Shown here piece after piece: positions 1-7,250 of a DNA stretch of 12,054 bases; the first letter of the stretch is position 1, and the number at the start of each line of letters is the position of its first letter. Origin of the DNA: Rhodospirillaceae bacterium UBA4479 (lineage in GTDB: Bacteria; Pseudomonadota; Alphaproteobacteria; Rhodospirillales; Casp-alpha2); NCBI GenBank assembly GCA_002389175.1, contig DGNZ01000359.1:1-12054 (forward strand). Direction: 5' to 3'. The notes below the pieces were generated by a model. The model saw only the letters and a program-made list of their open reading frames with translations. It was not told the origin of the DNA and did no database searches. The position numbers and the translations under genes were made by a program.

Positions 1-389
1 AGTTCAGCCCATCCAATGTGCGGCACGCGAAGTGGCGTTCCATCAGCCATGGCACGGGGGATTGGGATAACCTGACCTGGAATAAGGCCAAGACCCTTGT
101 GCATACCAAATTCGGTCCCCTGATCAAGCAGGACTTGCATGCCGACGCAGATCCCTAGAAAGGGCTTACCCGTAGCGACAAATTTAAGAACTGCTTCGAT
201 CAGATTGCGCCGTTCCAATTCAATCATGCAATTTCCGAATGCGCCGACGCCAGGCAGGACTAAGCGATCGGCCTTAGCAACTTCTTCTGGAACATCCGTC
301 ACCGTAACCTTGCAGTTGTTGTATATGAATGCGCGCGCGATGCTGCGAATATTCCCCGACCCGTAATCAACAATCGTTACGTCGGTCAC
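1..389 (-). CDS. hisH: HisH-type glutamine amidotransferase subunit, N-terminal part
   Basis: The first 129 codons of a class I glutaminase, cut by the window edge. HisH hydrolyses glutamine and passes ammonia through the paired HisF barrel. Seen: IVDYGSGNIRS at 6-16, the conserved start of HisH; VLPGVGAFGNCM at 44-55; the nucleophile elbow GICVGMQVL, with catalytic Cys81; GLGLIPG at 99-105; and the VPHIGW segment at 122-127. The catalytic His/Glu pair would lie beyond the window. The GTG start at 389 overlaps the hisF stop (GTGA) and has a strong AGGAG seven bases upstream. As a neighbour of the sugar-type HisF it is best read as part of a glycan amidation or amidination system, not histidine synthesis. 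Confidence 0.9.
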   Translation of the reverse strand, partial: MTDVTIVDYGSGNIRSIARAFIYNNCKVTVTDVPEEVAKADRLVLPGVGAFGNCMIELERRNLIEAVLKFVATGKPFLGICVGMQVLLDQGTEFGMHKGLGLIPGQVIPIPRAMADGTPLRVPHIGWAE

Positions 390-1159
390 TGGTCTTCTCC
401 TGGTTGGCGGGTCAGAAAACCTTGCTCGTTGAGCGATGCGCGAATACTCGAGAGATCGGAGCGTTTGAAATGAAGTATGTCGGCCATTGCGATGGCGGAC
501 AAATCGGTTTCCCTCAAAAGGGAAACGGCGTGCTCATGGGCTCCCATACCACCGCTGGTAATCACCGGGATATTTACCGCTTCGTTCACCTTGCGCATAA
601 GTGGGATGTCGAAACCACCTCGTGTGCCTTCGCAATCAACCGACGTAACTAAGATTTCTCCAGCGCCCAGTTCTTCTCCATATTTTGCCCATTGAATCAC
701 GTCGAGGCCGGTGGGTTCCCGACCATTGTCAGTGAAGGCTTCCCATTTTCCGCCAGGCTGTTGCTTTGCTTCGATAGAAAGAACAACACATTGCGAGCCG
801 AACCGCCTGGAAAGTTCTGAAATGAGTTCAGGTCGGGCTGTAGCAGCAGTGTTAATGGCCACCTTATCCGCTCCCACCTGAAGCAGTTTGGCTACATCTT
901 CGGAAGTGCGCACACCGCCGCCCACGGTAATAGGGACAAAGATATCTTCGGTTGTTTTCTCAATGATTTCGTTCAGGCTGTTTCGCCCATAAAGGCTTGC
1001 CACGACGTCCATATAAATAATCTCATCGACGCCCTGCCGGAAATATTCCTTGGCGAAATCATGCGGGTCACCGACCTTACGTAAACCTTCTAGCTGAGTC
1101 CCCTTGATGAGATGAGGGGCCTTAACATCTAGTCGAGCAATTAAACGCAAACGTGCCAT
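386..1159 (-). CDS. hisF: HisF paralogue (imidazole glycerol phosphate synthase cyclase-type) of the sugar-cluster kind
   Basis: A 257-residue (beta/alpha)8 barrel homologous to HisF, which in histidine synthesis uses ammonia channelled from HisH. Paralogues in O-antigen and flagellar glycan loci supply ammonia for a WbpG/PseA-type sugar amidotransferase. Seen: ARLDVK with Asp11, TVGGGVRTSED at 78-88, DKVAINTAA at 98-106, a SIEAK segment with Glu130 where classical HisF has Asp130, TSVDCEGT with Asp175, and ITSGGMG at 200-206. Loss of Asp130 and of the Cys before LDVK separates it from histidine-pathway enzymes. The ATG at 1159 gives alignment with family numbering from residue 1; a GTG at 1201 would add 14 unconserved residues. 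GGAA lies about nine bases upstream. The TGA overlaps the GTG start of hisH. No histidine genes are nearby, supporting a glycan role. Confidence 0.87.
   Translation of the reverse strand: MARLRLIARLDVKAPHLIKGTQLEGLRKVGDPHDFAKEYFRQGVDEIIYMDVVASLYGRNSLNEIIEKTTEDIFVPITVGGGVRTSEDVAKLLQVGADKVAINTAATARPELISELSRRFGSQCVVLSIEAKQQPGGKWEAFTDNGREPTGLDVIQWAKYGEELGAGEILVTSVDCEGTRGGFDIPLMRKVNEAVNIPVITSGGMGAHEHAVSLLRETDLSAIAMADILHFKRSDLSSIRASLNEQGFLTRQPGEDQ
397..401 (-). promoter_or_regulatory. Ribosome-binding site of hisH
   Basis: AGGAG on the minus strand, seven bases before the GTG at 389. It supports the unusual GTG start, which overlaps the hisF stop codon. Confidence 0.75.
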
Positions 1160-1245
1160 AGAAGAGGTTTCCGTAACCAATTTCTTGTTCGACACTCCCA
1201 CGAAGAGACGTCATTACGATGTGGGCGCACCATCCAAATTTTCAT
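1141..1245 (-). other. Possible 34-codon small ORF in the neuB-hisF gap
   Basis: The only sizeable gap in the cluster (about 130 bases) contains an ATG at 1245 opening a 34-residue frame that ends inside hisF, in another frame. Its predicted product begins MKIWMVRPHRND and is rich in Trp and Arg. No clear ribosome-binding site precedes it, I recognise no family, and I see no terminator-like hairpin in the gap. It may be a leader ORF, a gene remnant or chance. Confidence 0.2.
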
Positions 1246-1291
1246 CTATTCGATGTTCGTTTTATATTCGACCCATTCGCCGTAATCAGGA

Positions 1292-2362
1292 TCAACTCTG
1301 AGCGCGCGGCGCAATAAAAGCCCACTGCAACACATCGTCTTCGGCCAGATTGCGGGCCGCTCGCATGCCGATGACCTCATCCCAGTGCAGGGGGCTGACG
1401 CCCTGGCCCGGTCTTTTATAGGTGAGGTCTTCTTCGGTAATGACGGCACCCGCATCGACATCACGCGCCAGTACAATGGAGCGTCTGGCATGTTCACGGG
1501 CGGGTGCTTCGGATGGGAGCGGATGCTTGAAATCTGATCCCAACGTATCAATCAGCATCGCCACATTGGCACGGAACTTTTTCAGATCATCCACGTCCAT
1601 GGCATGATAGTGATCATTCCCCGGTAACGATTTGTCGTGGGTAAAATGCTTTTCCAGAACAGTTGCACCCTTCAACCACGCCGCCGTCAGGATCATCATG
1701 TCAGCATCGGGGTGCGTGTGATCGGAGTACCCGATTCCCACGCTTGGGTAGGTTCTTGCCAACCCCTCTATCATATTGAGGTTGGCGTTTTCTTTGGGGC
1801 ACGGATAGTTGAGGGTGCACTGTAAAAGATAGAGTTCCCGGCAACCGTTTTCGCGCAGCTCGTTCACCGCCATATCGATCTCGGCCAGACTTGACGCACC
1901 CGTCGATAACAGAACCGGCTTTCTCTTACCCGCGACCTGACGAAGTAACGGGATATTTGTCAGATCCGCAGAGGCCACTTTGAAATACGTCATCATCGGG
2001 TCGAGAAACTCGACCGCCTCGGCATCAAACGGAGTCGATGCAAAATCGACACCAACGTCGGTGCAGTGCACTGCAAGCGCCGCGTACTCGTCAGGTCCAA
2101 AGGAATCGTATTTCAAAAAAAGCTCTCGCTGACTGGCGGTCGGCTCGGCATTTCTGTCCCAATACGCGGGACTATGCTTGGACGCGATTTTATCCGCCTT
2201 GTAAGTCTGGAACTTGGCAGCGTCCGCGCCACCTTCTTTGGCTAAATCGATCAGCCGCTTGGCGGTGTCTAAATCGCCTTCATGGTTCACACCGATCTCG
2301 GCGATCACGTATGGCGCGCGCGCAGTCGATTGATGTCGTCCGTTGTCGGTGGGGAATGGCAT
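1292..2362 (-). CDS. neuB: NeuB-family PEP-condensing ulosonic acid synthase with SAF domain
   Basis: A 356-residue member of the sialic/legionaminic/pseudaminic acid synthase family, which condenses PEP with an aldose (commonly an N-acetyl hexosamine) to a 2-keto-3-deoxy acid. Seen: VIAEIGVNHEGD at 19-30 with Glu22, KFQTY at 50-54, ASTPFD at 108-113, FKVASADLTN at 127-136, LLSTGASS, CTLNYP at 182-187, GYSDHT at 211-216 with metal ligand His215, and EKHFT at 237-241 with the second ligand, His239. Residues 295-352 form the C-terminal SAF (antifreeze-like) domain, including PGQGVSP. NDHYHAMD at 249-256 points to a subfamily distinct from classical NeuB. Here LQC replaces the usual LHC before TLNYP. 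The ATG at 2362 is used because it follows the kdnB stop by 22 bases; an ATG at 2413 would overlap kdnB and adds unconserved residues. Substrate unknown. Confidence 0.88.
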   Translation of the reverse strand: MPFPTDNGRHQSTARAPYVIAEIGVNHEGDLDTAKRLIDLAKEGGADAAKFQTYKADKIASKHSPAYWDRNAEPTASQRELFLKYDSFGPDEYAALAVHCTDVGVDFASTPFDAEAVEFLDPMMTYFKVASADLTNIPLLRQVAGKRKPVLLSTGASSLAEIDMAVNELRENGCRELYLLQCTLNYPCPKENANLNMIEGLARTYPSVGIGYSDHTHPDADMMILTAAWLKGATVLEKHFTHDKSLPGNDHYHAMDVDDLKKFRANVAMLIDTLGSDFKHPLPSEAPAREHARRSIVLARDVDAGAVITEEDLTYKRPGQGVSPLHWDEVIGMRAARNLAEDDVLQWAFIAPRAQS

Positions 2363-2384
2363 ATTTAGTTTTACCTGTTGAGGA

Positions 2385-3464
2385 TTACATCCGCGCGAAG
2401 ATTTCGCGGACACGATCCGGAGTCAAAATTGATTTAAAGTCGTCGCCGAGTGCATTGATCAGCGGTTTTTCATGAACAACGGTTGAGTCATAGAGATCCT
2501 GCCATTGCGCATTTGTCAGGTTGCCGCACACATTCTCGGGCAACGGGATGTCCTGGCGCTCCATCATCTGGCGGAACTCTTTGACCTCTGTCGCATAGAA
2601 GTCATCCATCGCGTTCATCACGATGCAATTGCCAACACAGTGATGCGTGTGGAACACCATGCTGAGGCCGGCCGAGAATGGATGCACCACGCCGACAAAG
2701 CTGTTTCCAATCGCAGAGCCACCCATGTAGGACGCGATCATCAGTTTTTCGCGATTTTCTTGGGATTGCATATCGTCGGATAAAAACACATCGCGACACA
2801 GTGAAAGCGCCTGATGTGAATAGGCGTCCGCCATCGCGTGTTTGTACGATCCGGCCAATGACTCGATACAATGGATGTACGTGTCCATACCCGTATAGAA
2901 ATACTGATCGCGCGGGACACTGGCTGTCAGATCGGGGTCTAGCACGAGACGATCAAAAACCGTGTAGTCGCTGTTCATGCCGAGCTTCAGGTTCTTTTCC
3001 TGGTTCATCATCACGCTGGTGCGCGATCCTTCGGCACCCGTGCCAGATAACGTTGGAATACCAACCTTGAATACACCCGGATTCGGCAACAAATCCCAAC
3101 CCTGATAGTCCGCAGCTTTGCCGGGATTGTTGAGCAGATTAGATACGGCCTTTGACGTATCAAGCGTCGCCCCACCACCTACACCAACGACGGCGGCGAC
3201 GTTGCCATCCATCTGTTGTTTGACCTGATCAACGTAGGCATCCACCCCATCTGTTGTTGGCTCGTCAGTGGTATCAACAAAAATAACATGGTCATCAGCG
3301 CCAACTGGCAGGCGGTCCAGTAAATCGGACCCATTGAAAAAATGATCGACGAAATACACGACACCTGTCGCACCATTTTTCTTGGGTTCTTGCAGCACGT
3401 CCCCAAGTGCGCCAATTGTTCCGGCGCCGAACATGTACTGACCAACTGTCTTGGTTATTCTCAT
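2385..3464 (-). CDS. kdnB: KdnB-like iron-type alcohol dehydrogenase (Kdo 8-oxidase family)
   Basis: A 359-residue group III metal-dependent alcohol dehydrogenase. Characterised KdnB oxidises the terminal C8 hydroxyl of Kdo to an aldehyde for KdnA. Seen: GVGGGATLD at 94-102, the dinucleotide-binding GGG; GIPTLSGTGAEGSRT at 135-149; and metal ligands Asp194, His198, His261 and His275, with the same spacing as I recall for FucO (196/200/263/277). The segments YQGWDL, LGMNSDYTVFD and FYTGMDTYIHCIESL closely match what I remember of Shewanella KdnB rather than glycerol or butanol dehydrogenases. It is coupled to kdnA by an ATGA overlap, with a GAAGAGA ribosome-binding site upstream, and is followed by neuB 22 bases later. 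The enzyme would act in the cytoplasm. Whether the substrate is Kdo or a longer ulosonic acid is not decided by sequence. Confidence 0.86.
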   Translation of the reverse strand: MRITKTVGQYMFGAGTIGALGDVLQEPKKNGATGVVYFVDHFFNGSDLLDRLPVGADDHVIFVDTTDEPTTDGVDAYVDQVKQQMDGNVAAVVGVGGGATLDTSKAVSNLLNNPGKAADYQGWDLLPNPGVFKVGIPTLSGTGAEGSRTSVMMNQEKNLKLGMNSDYTVFDRLVLDPDLTASVPRDQYFYTGMDTYIHCIESLAGSYKHAMADAYSHQALSLCRDVFLSDDMQSQENREKLMIASYMGGSAIGNSFVGVVHPFSAGLSMVFHTHHCVGNCIVMNAMDDFYATEVKEFRQMMERQDIPLPENVCGNLTNAQWQDLYDSTVVHEKPLINALGDDFKSILTPDRVREIFARM

Positions 3465-4669
3465 GCGGCGTCTCTTCTCAATGTATCCAGAGTTTCGCGG
3501 GTGGCGTCCAGCATGTATTCGAACTGGTCATCCGGCATCCATTCGTGAAACGGGAACGATACCATGCTATCGAAAAAGCGATCCGTTTCAGGACAATCCG
3601 CATCACCGAAACCGGCCTTGATAAACATCGGATAGCGATAGAGCGGATAATATTGCACCACCATTTTAACCTGGTGATGATGGGCCATCCGTCTCATGAA
3701 ATCGTCGCGCGTCGCATCTGTTTCGGTGCCGTCATAACGCGCTGGCAGGCAGTACCTGATATTATGATATCCATCCGGGGTATGCTGAAACACCAGTTCC
3801 GGGAACCCGGACAATGCCTCTGCAAACCGGCGGGCGCGTTGATCACGCTTCGCATTCATATCGTTCACGCGCCGCAGTTGCACAATTCCCGCCGCGCATT
3901 GAACTTCGCCCATACAGAAATTGTAAGGCCAGATATTGTCCCAGTCGAAATCCACATTGGACATTGCGGGCTTCCAGTATTCGTCCTGCGCAAAATCAAA
4001 GCCGCGCATCCCATTGTGTCGAAGGCCTGGAACCACAGCAGCAAGATCATCATCACGAACCGTCAACATTCCCCCTTCACCCAGTGTCGACATATTTTTA
4101 TGGGTATGAAAACTGTAGCACCCAAAATCCCCGATGCTGCCAGCTTGACGGTCCTTGTCATCGGTTGCCCCCAACGACTGGGCGCAATCCTCAACCACCA
4201 AAATGCCACGCTCTTTCGCCAGTTTCATGATCGGGTCCATATCGACCATCAAACCGTACAAATGAACGACGACGATCACTTTTGTTTTTGGTGTCAAAAC
4301 GCGGGCAATCGCATCTCCGGTTACAACCAGGGTGTCGGGATCAATGTCGGCCCAAACCAAATTCGCACCCATCTGACCAAAGGGGATGGCACTGGCAGCA
4401 AATGTATGCGCCGGCATGATAACGTCATCACCTGGGCCGACGCGTGTTAGCGCAGCCGCCATCTGCAATGCTGCCGTGCCACTGGTTACGGCGAATGCAT
4501 ATTTTTGTTCCACGAAACCCGCAAAGTTACATTCGAATTCAGCCTGATAACGCCCTTGGGTCATCGGGTCTGCGGTTTTCATGGCCTCGACAATGTAGTC
4601 GATTTCTTCGTCAGTGAAGCGATTGCCACGACCACTCCAAGGGACTTTTGGTTCATTCGCACCGGACAT
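3461..4669 (-). CDS. kdnA: KdnA-like PLP aminotransferase (8-amino-3,8-dideoxy-octulosonate transaminase family)
   Basis: A 402-residue DegT/DnrJ/EryC1 sugar aminotransferase. In Shewanella, KdnA aminates the C8 aldehyde of oxidised Kdo, with glutamate as donor, to give Kdo8N. Seen: SGTAAL at 63-68, binding the PLP phosphate; VEDCAQSLGA with Asp161, pairing with the pyridine nitrogen; and Lys191 in SFHTHKNMSTLGEGG, the PLP-linking lysine. The TDPMTQGRY-like segment near 33-41 and the direct pairing with a KdnB-type dehydrogenase support KdnA over other DegT enzymes. The ATG at 4669 is chosen because it follows the glycosyltransferase stop by one base and has GGAG nine bases upstream; an ATG at 4711 would add 14 unconserved residues and overlap the previous gene. 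The stop overlaps kdnB as ATGA. Family is firm; the exact substrate here may differ from Kdo. Confidence 0.85.
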   Translation of the reverse strand: MSGANEPKVPWSGRGNRFTDEEIDYIVEAMKTADPMTQGRYQAEFECNFAGFVEQKYAFAVTSGTAALQMAAALTRVGPGDDVIMPAHTFAASAIPFGQMGANLVWADIDPDTLVVTGDAIARVLTPKTKVIVVVHLYGLMVDMDPIMKLAKERGILVVEDCAQSLGATDDKDRQAGSIGDFGCYSFHTHKNMSTLGEGGMLTVRDDDLAAVVPGLRHNGMRGFDFAQDEYWKPAMSNVDFDWDNIWPYNFCMGEVQCAAGIVQLRRVNDMNAKRDQRARRFAEALSGFPELVFQHTPDGYHNIRYCLPARYDGTETDATRDDFMRRMAHHHQVKMVVQYYPLYRYPMFIKAGFGDADCPETDRFFDSMVSFPFHEWMPDDQFEYMLDATRETLDTLRRDAA

Positions 4670-4670
4670 G

Positions 4671-5333
4671 TCAGGTGTCTCCGTTGTGTTTTTCGGACAG
4701 GTTTTTGGCAAAGTCGTTCATACGTTCTTCGTCGTTGGTCATGTTGTTGTCATGCCGTCTATACCGATACAGCGGTAACGCGACCCGTTCGATGCTGTAC
4801 TTTTTTTCAAAACGAATGCGAAGATCTTCTTCTTCGCGCGACAGAAAGACTTCGTCGTACAAGCCAATATCGATCAGATGATCAATGCGGAACATGATGC
4901 CGCAACCAATAGGGTCGTCCATACAGTTCTTTTGTTGCAGCACATCTTCTTGATCATCGACCAATAAGTAATCACACGCGACCGCATCAAATTGACTGTT
5001 TAGGTCCAGATGCATCGACAACACATTTAGATACTCCGCATGGACATAATCATCGGCATCCAGCCGAATGACATACCGTCCCCGTGCTTTGCGAATACCT
5101 TTGTTTAAACTGCCTGGCAAACCAAGCTGTTCTTGATTTCGGATCAGTACGATTTCGCTTTCGAAAAGTTCCAACGCATAATCGGTACGATCTGAGCTGG
5201 CATCATCGATGACGATGATCTCGTAGTTATCGCGGGCGTAAGTTTGATTGAGCACCGAACGTAAGCACCGTCCGATATAACGTTCTTGGTTGTGCGCAGG
5301 GATGATGATCGAAATGGTCGGTAGTAGGCTCAT
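4671..5333 (-). CDS. Short GT2 family glycosyltransferase
   Basis: A 220-residue GT-A fold glycosyltransferase that would move a sugar from a nucleotide donor to the growing glycan on the cytoplasmic face. Seen: N-terminal ISIIIPAHNQERYI, typical of GT2; VIDDASSD at 41-48, contacting the nucleotide; a classical metal-binding DAD at 92-94 within RLDADDYV; and REEED at 166-170 in the position of the ED acceptor/base motif. It is shorter than many GT2 enzymes (250-330 residues) but contains the complete catalytic core and no membrane span. A GGAA sequence five bases before the ATG serves as ribosome-binding site. The stop is followed by one base and then the aminotransferase ATG (TGACATG). Confidence 0.87.
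   Translation of the reverse strand: MSLLPTISIIIPAHNQERYIGRCLRSVLNQTYARDNYEIIVIDDASSDRTDYALELFESEIVLIRNQEQLGLPGSLNKGIRKARGRYVIRLDADDYVHAEYLNVLSMHLDLNSQFDAVACDYLLVDDQEDVLQQKNCMDDPIGCGIMFRIDHLIDIGLYDEVFLSREEEDLRIRFEKKYSIERVALPLYRYRRHDNNMTNDEERMNDFAKNLSEKHNGDT
4679..4682 (-). promoter_or_regulatory. Ribosome-binding site deciding the kdnA start
   Basis: GGAG on the minus strand, nine bases before the ATG at 4669 and inside the end of the GT2 gene. It favours this start over the ATG at 4711. Confidence 0.7.
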
Positions 5334-5359
5334 GATTTTTCCAGCTGAGGTTTTTGCAT
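5330..5359 (-). other. Possible 9-codon leader ORF ahead of the GT2 gene
   Basis: In the 32-base gap after the methyltransferase stop, an ATG at 5359 opens a nine-codon frame (MQKPQLEKS) whose TGA overlaps the GT2 start as ATGA. This could couple GT2 translation to a ribosome arriving from upstream. No ribosome-binding site is seen for it, so it may be chance. Confidence 0.25.
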
Positions 5360-5365
5360 AGTAAA

Positions 5366-6013
5366 CTAACGTCCAAGAAAAAATGTGCGCTGAGTCCCCT
5401 CATACACATCCGCATCTATGACGGCTTGCTCGATCACATTCATACCGAAGTACTCTTTAAGACCATCGAAGGTCGTAAAGTACTCGCGGCCATAGCGTTG
5501 CTCGTTCGCGGGGTACATCGTGAGAATATGTACCAGATGCACATGCGGCAGAGTTTCACTTACAATGCCCAAAAACTCCTTGATCTTATCAAGCACATAC
5601 CAAGTCACTTCGGACATGATCAGAACGTCCGGATTGATTCTCTCATAAACATCACGTGATAGAATATCGCCAACCATGAATGTCGGCCCGATATGCCGCG
5701 CGGCTGCTTTTTCAACTGCTGTCTCAGAAATCTCTAATCCATATGTCTCAAATCCGTGGGACGAGATCGTTGCACAGAACTCACCAAGTCCGCTCCCGAT
5801 CTCAAGAACCTTCAATTTGGGATTCTCCGATCCCAGTCTTCGCAGTGCGTTCAAGGCCAAAGCTTTATCAGGTTGATAAGGATCTTCTTGAGATTGCAAC
5901 CAAGGATCATCATGATCTTGATACATTTCTTCGAAAGCGCCGATCAGTTCACCATCCTTTATTACGTAGTCCTGATATCGGGCGTACCTGGGTTGTTTGT
6001 CTGACTCCGTCAT
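5366..6013 (-). CDS. Class I SAM-dependent methyltransferase
   Basis: A 215-residue cytoplasmic methyltransferase of the UbiG/Methyltransf_11-like class. Seen: motif I VLEIGSGLGEFCATI starting at residue 69, the motif II acidic residue in YGLEIS (Glu94), and a motif III-like FMVGDIL at 112-118 with Asp116 near the adenine. The region PDVLIMSEVTWYVL (128-141) matches motif IV. The start is well supported: it overlaps the previous stop as ATGA and has a GAGAGG ribosome-binding site about four bases upstream. With the FkbM gene it gives the cluster two independent methyltransferases; likely targets are sugar hydroxyl or amino groups, but the substrate cannot be told from the sequence. After the stop there are 32 bases before the next glycosyltransferase gene. 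Confidence 0.85.
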   Translation of the reverse strand: MTESDKQPRYARYQDYVIKDGELIGAFEEMYQDHDDPWLQSQEDPYQPDKALALNALRRLGSENPKLKVLEIGSGLGEFCATISSHGFETYGLEISETAVEKAAARHIGPTFMVGDILSRDVYERINPDVLIMSEVTWYVLDKIKEFLGIVSETLPHVHLVHILTMYPANEQRYGREYFTTFDGLKEYFGMNVIEQAVIDADVYEGTQRTFFLGR

Positions 6014-7248
6014 GCCACCTCTCGATTTTCAATCAGCGCACAATACCCATTCAAAACGTCAAAAGGTGCACGACCGCCGTAAATCATGGCGCTATGAAGG
6101 TCGTCAATCGCGTCCTCCGGCAAGGATGGTGCATTTCCGTCTCGAATTTCAGATAGAATATTTAATGTGTGATCCTGTGATAGGGTTTCAATCGAAGACC
6201 TTGTCTCTTCAAAAATCGTCTTATTCGTATGCAAATACGTTGGATTAATTAGTATCTTTCTCTGCAAATGTGCTTCGAGCGCAATGCTCGACCCGAAACA
6301 AATCACCACATCAGACCATGCAATCAACGTAACAGAGGGTTCGTCGGCGGCCGTTTCAGCGCCCATCAAATTTTTAAACGAAGCCCGCATATCATTGGGA
6401 AGCCCCCCTGTTCCACGCGTGTGATCCTTCACAATCAGATGCACAAATGAGTCGCGGGCCAATGCCTCAATCAATGCCAATGTTGCATCCCGGTCCACAT
6501 TATATGTCCAGTGTGGTAACATGAAGACGACCTTGACCGTATTTGGGCCGGCTGAGGCTGGGGCAAACGCGGGATATAGACCGCGCAATGTGTCCGCCCA
6601 TTCAGGGCAGTATCGTGCACTACCCATCACACGGGTGATACCTGTTGGCACACCAAGTGCGACTTCCAGGTCGCGGTGGAATTCGCTTTGAAACACGTAA
6701 GCATCGTATTCAACATAATCACTTCGAATCTTGTCCGCTTGGCCCGTGCTCATGGCACTTTGCATCGCCTGGTTTGCATCAGCATGGATGTAGATGTTCA
6801 TTCCATGCGGCAAACAAATCGTTCTAATCCCTAGTTGCCGGGCCGCCATATGAAATTCTTTTCGGTTATGGCCGCCTGTACTTCCCCATTCGAAAACGCA
6901 CACGTCGGTCTGCCATTCAACCAAGACTGCACAGGCGCGAGAGATCGATAAACCAGTCATCCGCAATAATTTTCGCAAGCCACGACGCATTTTGCCTTGG
7001 GTCTCGCCTGCCGTTTGCTTGAACAACCATGCAGTCCAAGGGATGTCTAAAACAGATGCCACGGGATGGCGACTGAACAGTGCGTTGCGTTCTAGAAACG
7101 CGATTCGGGGATCGTTGGTGCCGTCGCGTTCTGGGTCCAGCATGATCGCCCGCACCCGGTGCCCCTTGTTCAACAACGCCCAAGCCACCGGCGCGATATG
7201 ATCAATGTCATTGAACGAATATAGAAACACGGCCACGTTCAGCGTCAC
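6010..7248 (-). CDS. GT-B-like surface carbohydrate biosynthesis protein
   Basis: A protein of 412 residues that I do not recognise confidently. Its pattern suggests a GT-B glycosyltransferase or a CDP-glycerol glycerophosphotransferase-like capsule enzyme. Seen: N-terminal VAVFLYSFNDIDHIAPVAWAL with a Rossmann-like look, FEWGSTGG near residue 120, CLPHGMN with the His-Gly pair near 148-149, MGSARYCPEW near 208-217, MLPHWTYN, a KDHTRG motif near 274-279, and GSSIALEA near 319-326. The late GSS-x-x-x-EA segment resembles the nucleotide-sugar-binding end of GT-B enzymes. There is no signal peptide or membrane span, so it probably acts in the cytoplasm. The GTG at 7248 is chosen because an AGGGG lies six bases before it; an in-frame GTG at 7254 would overlap the preceding stop (GTGA) but sits directly on that ribosome-binding sequence. 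The stop overlaps the next gene's start (ATGA). Confidence 0.75.
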   Translation of the reverse strand: MTLNVAVFLYSFNDIDHIAPVAWALLNKGHRVRAIMLDPERDGTNDPRIAFLERNALFSRHPVASVLDIPWTAWLFKQTAGETQGKMRRGLRKLLRMTGLSISRACAVLVEWQTDVCVFEWGSTGGHNRKEFHMAARQLGIRTICLPHGMNIYIHADANQAMQSAMSTGQADKIRSDYVEYDAYVFQSEFHRDLEVALGVPTGITRVMGSARYCPEWADTLRGLYPAFAPASAGPNTVKVVFMLPHWTYNVDRDATLALIEALARDSFVHLIVKDHTRGTGGLPNDMRASFKNLMGAETAADEPSVTLIAWSDVVICFGSSIALEAHLQRKILINPTYLHTNKTIFEETRSSIETLSQDHTLNILSEIRDGNAPSLPEDAIDDLHSAMIYGGRAPFDVLNGYCALIENREVA

Positions 7249-7250
7249 TA

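Noticed and set aside
386..1159. Reading hisF/hisH as a fragment of the histidine operon
   Set aside because: No hisA, hisB, hisI or other histidine genes are present, the HisF lacks Asp130, and both genes sit at the end of a glycan operon.
1160..1291. A transcription terminator between neuB and hisF
   Set aside because: I see no GC-rich hairpin followed by a T run on the minus strand in this gap.
2363..2413. Upstream ATG at 2413 as the neuB start
   Set aside because: It would overlap the kdnB end and add 17 residues with no family likeness. The ATG at 2362 gives a normal NeuB length.
2038..2475. A 145-codon plus-strand frame
   Set aside because: It is antisense to the start of neuB and the end of kdnB, with no recognisable motif.
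2385..3464. Annotating the iron-type dehydrogenase as a glycerol or butanol dehydrogenase
   Set aside because: The segments YQGWDL, NSDYTVFD and FYTGMDTYIHCIESL, together with the direct pairing with a KdnA-like aminotransferase, fit KdnB better.
3407..4450. A 347-codon open frame on the plus strand
   Set aside because: It lies wholly opposite kdnA and kdnB, whose minus-strand products have intact catalytic motifs. Its translation shows no recognisable domain and it is a composition-driven shadow.
4670..4711. Upstream ATG at 4711 as the kdnA start
   Set aside because: It would overlap the GT2 gene by 41 bases and add 14 residues unlike the family. The ATG at 4669 has a well-spaced GGAG.
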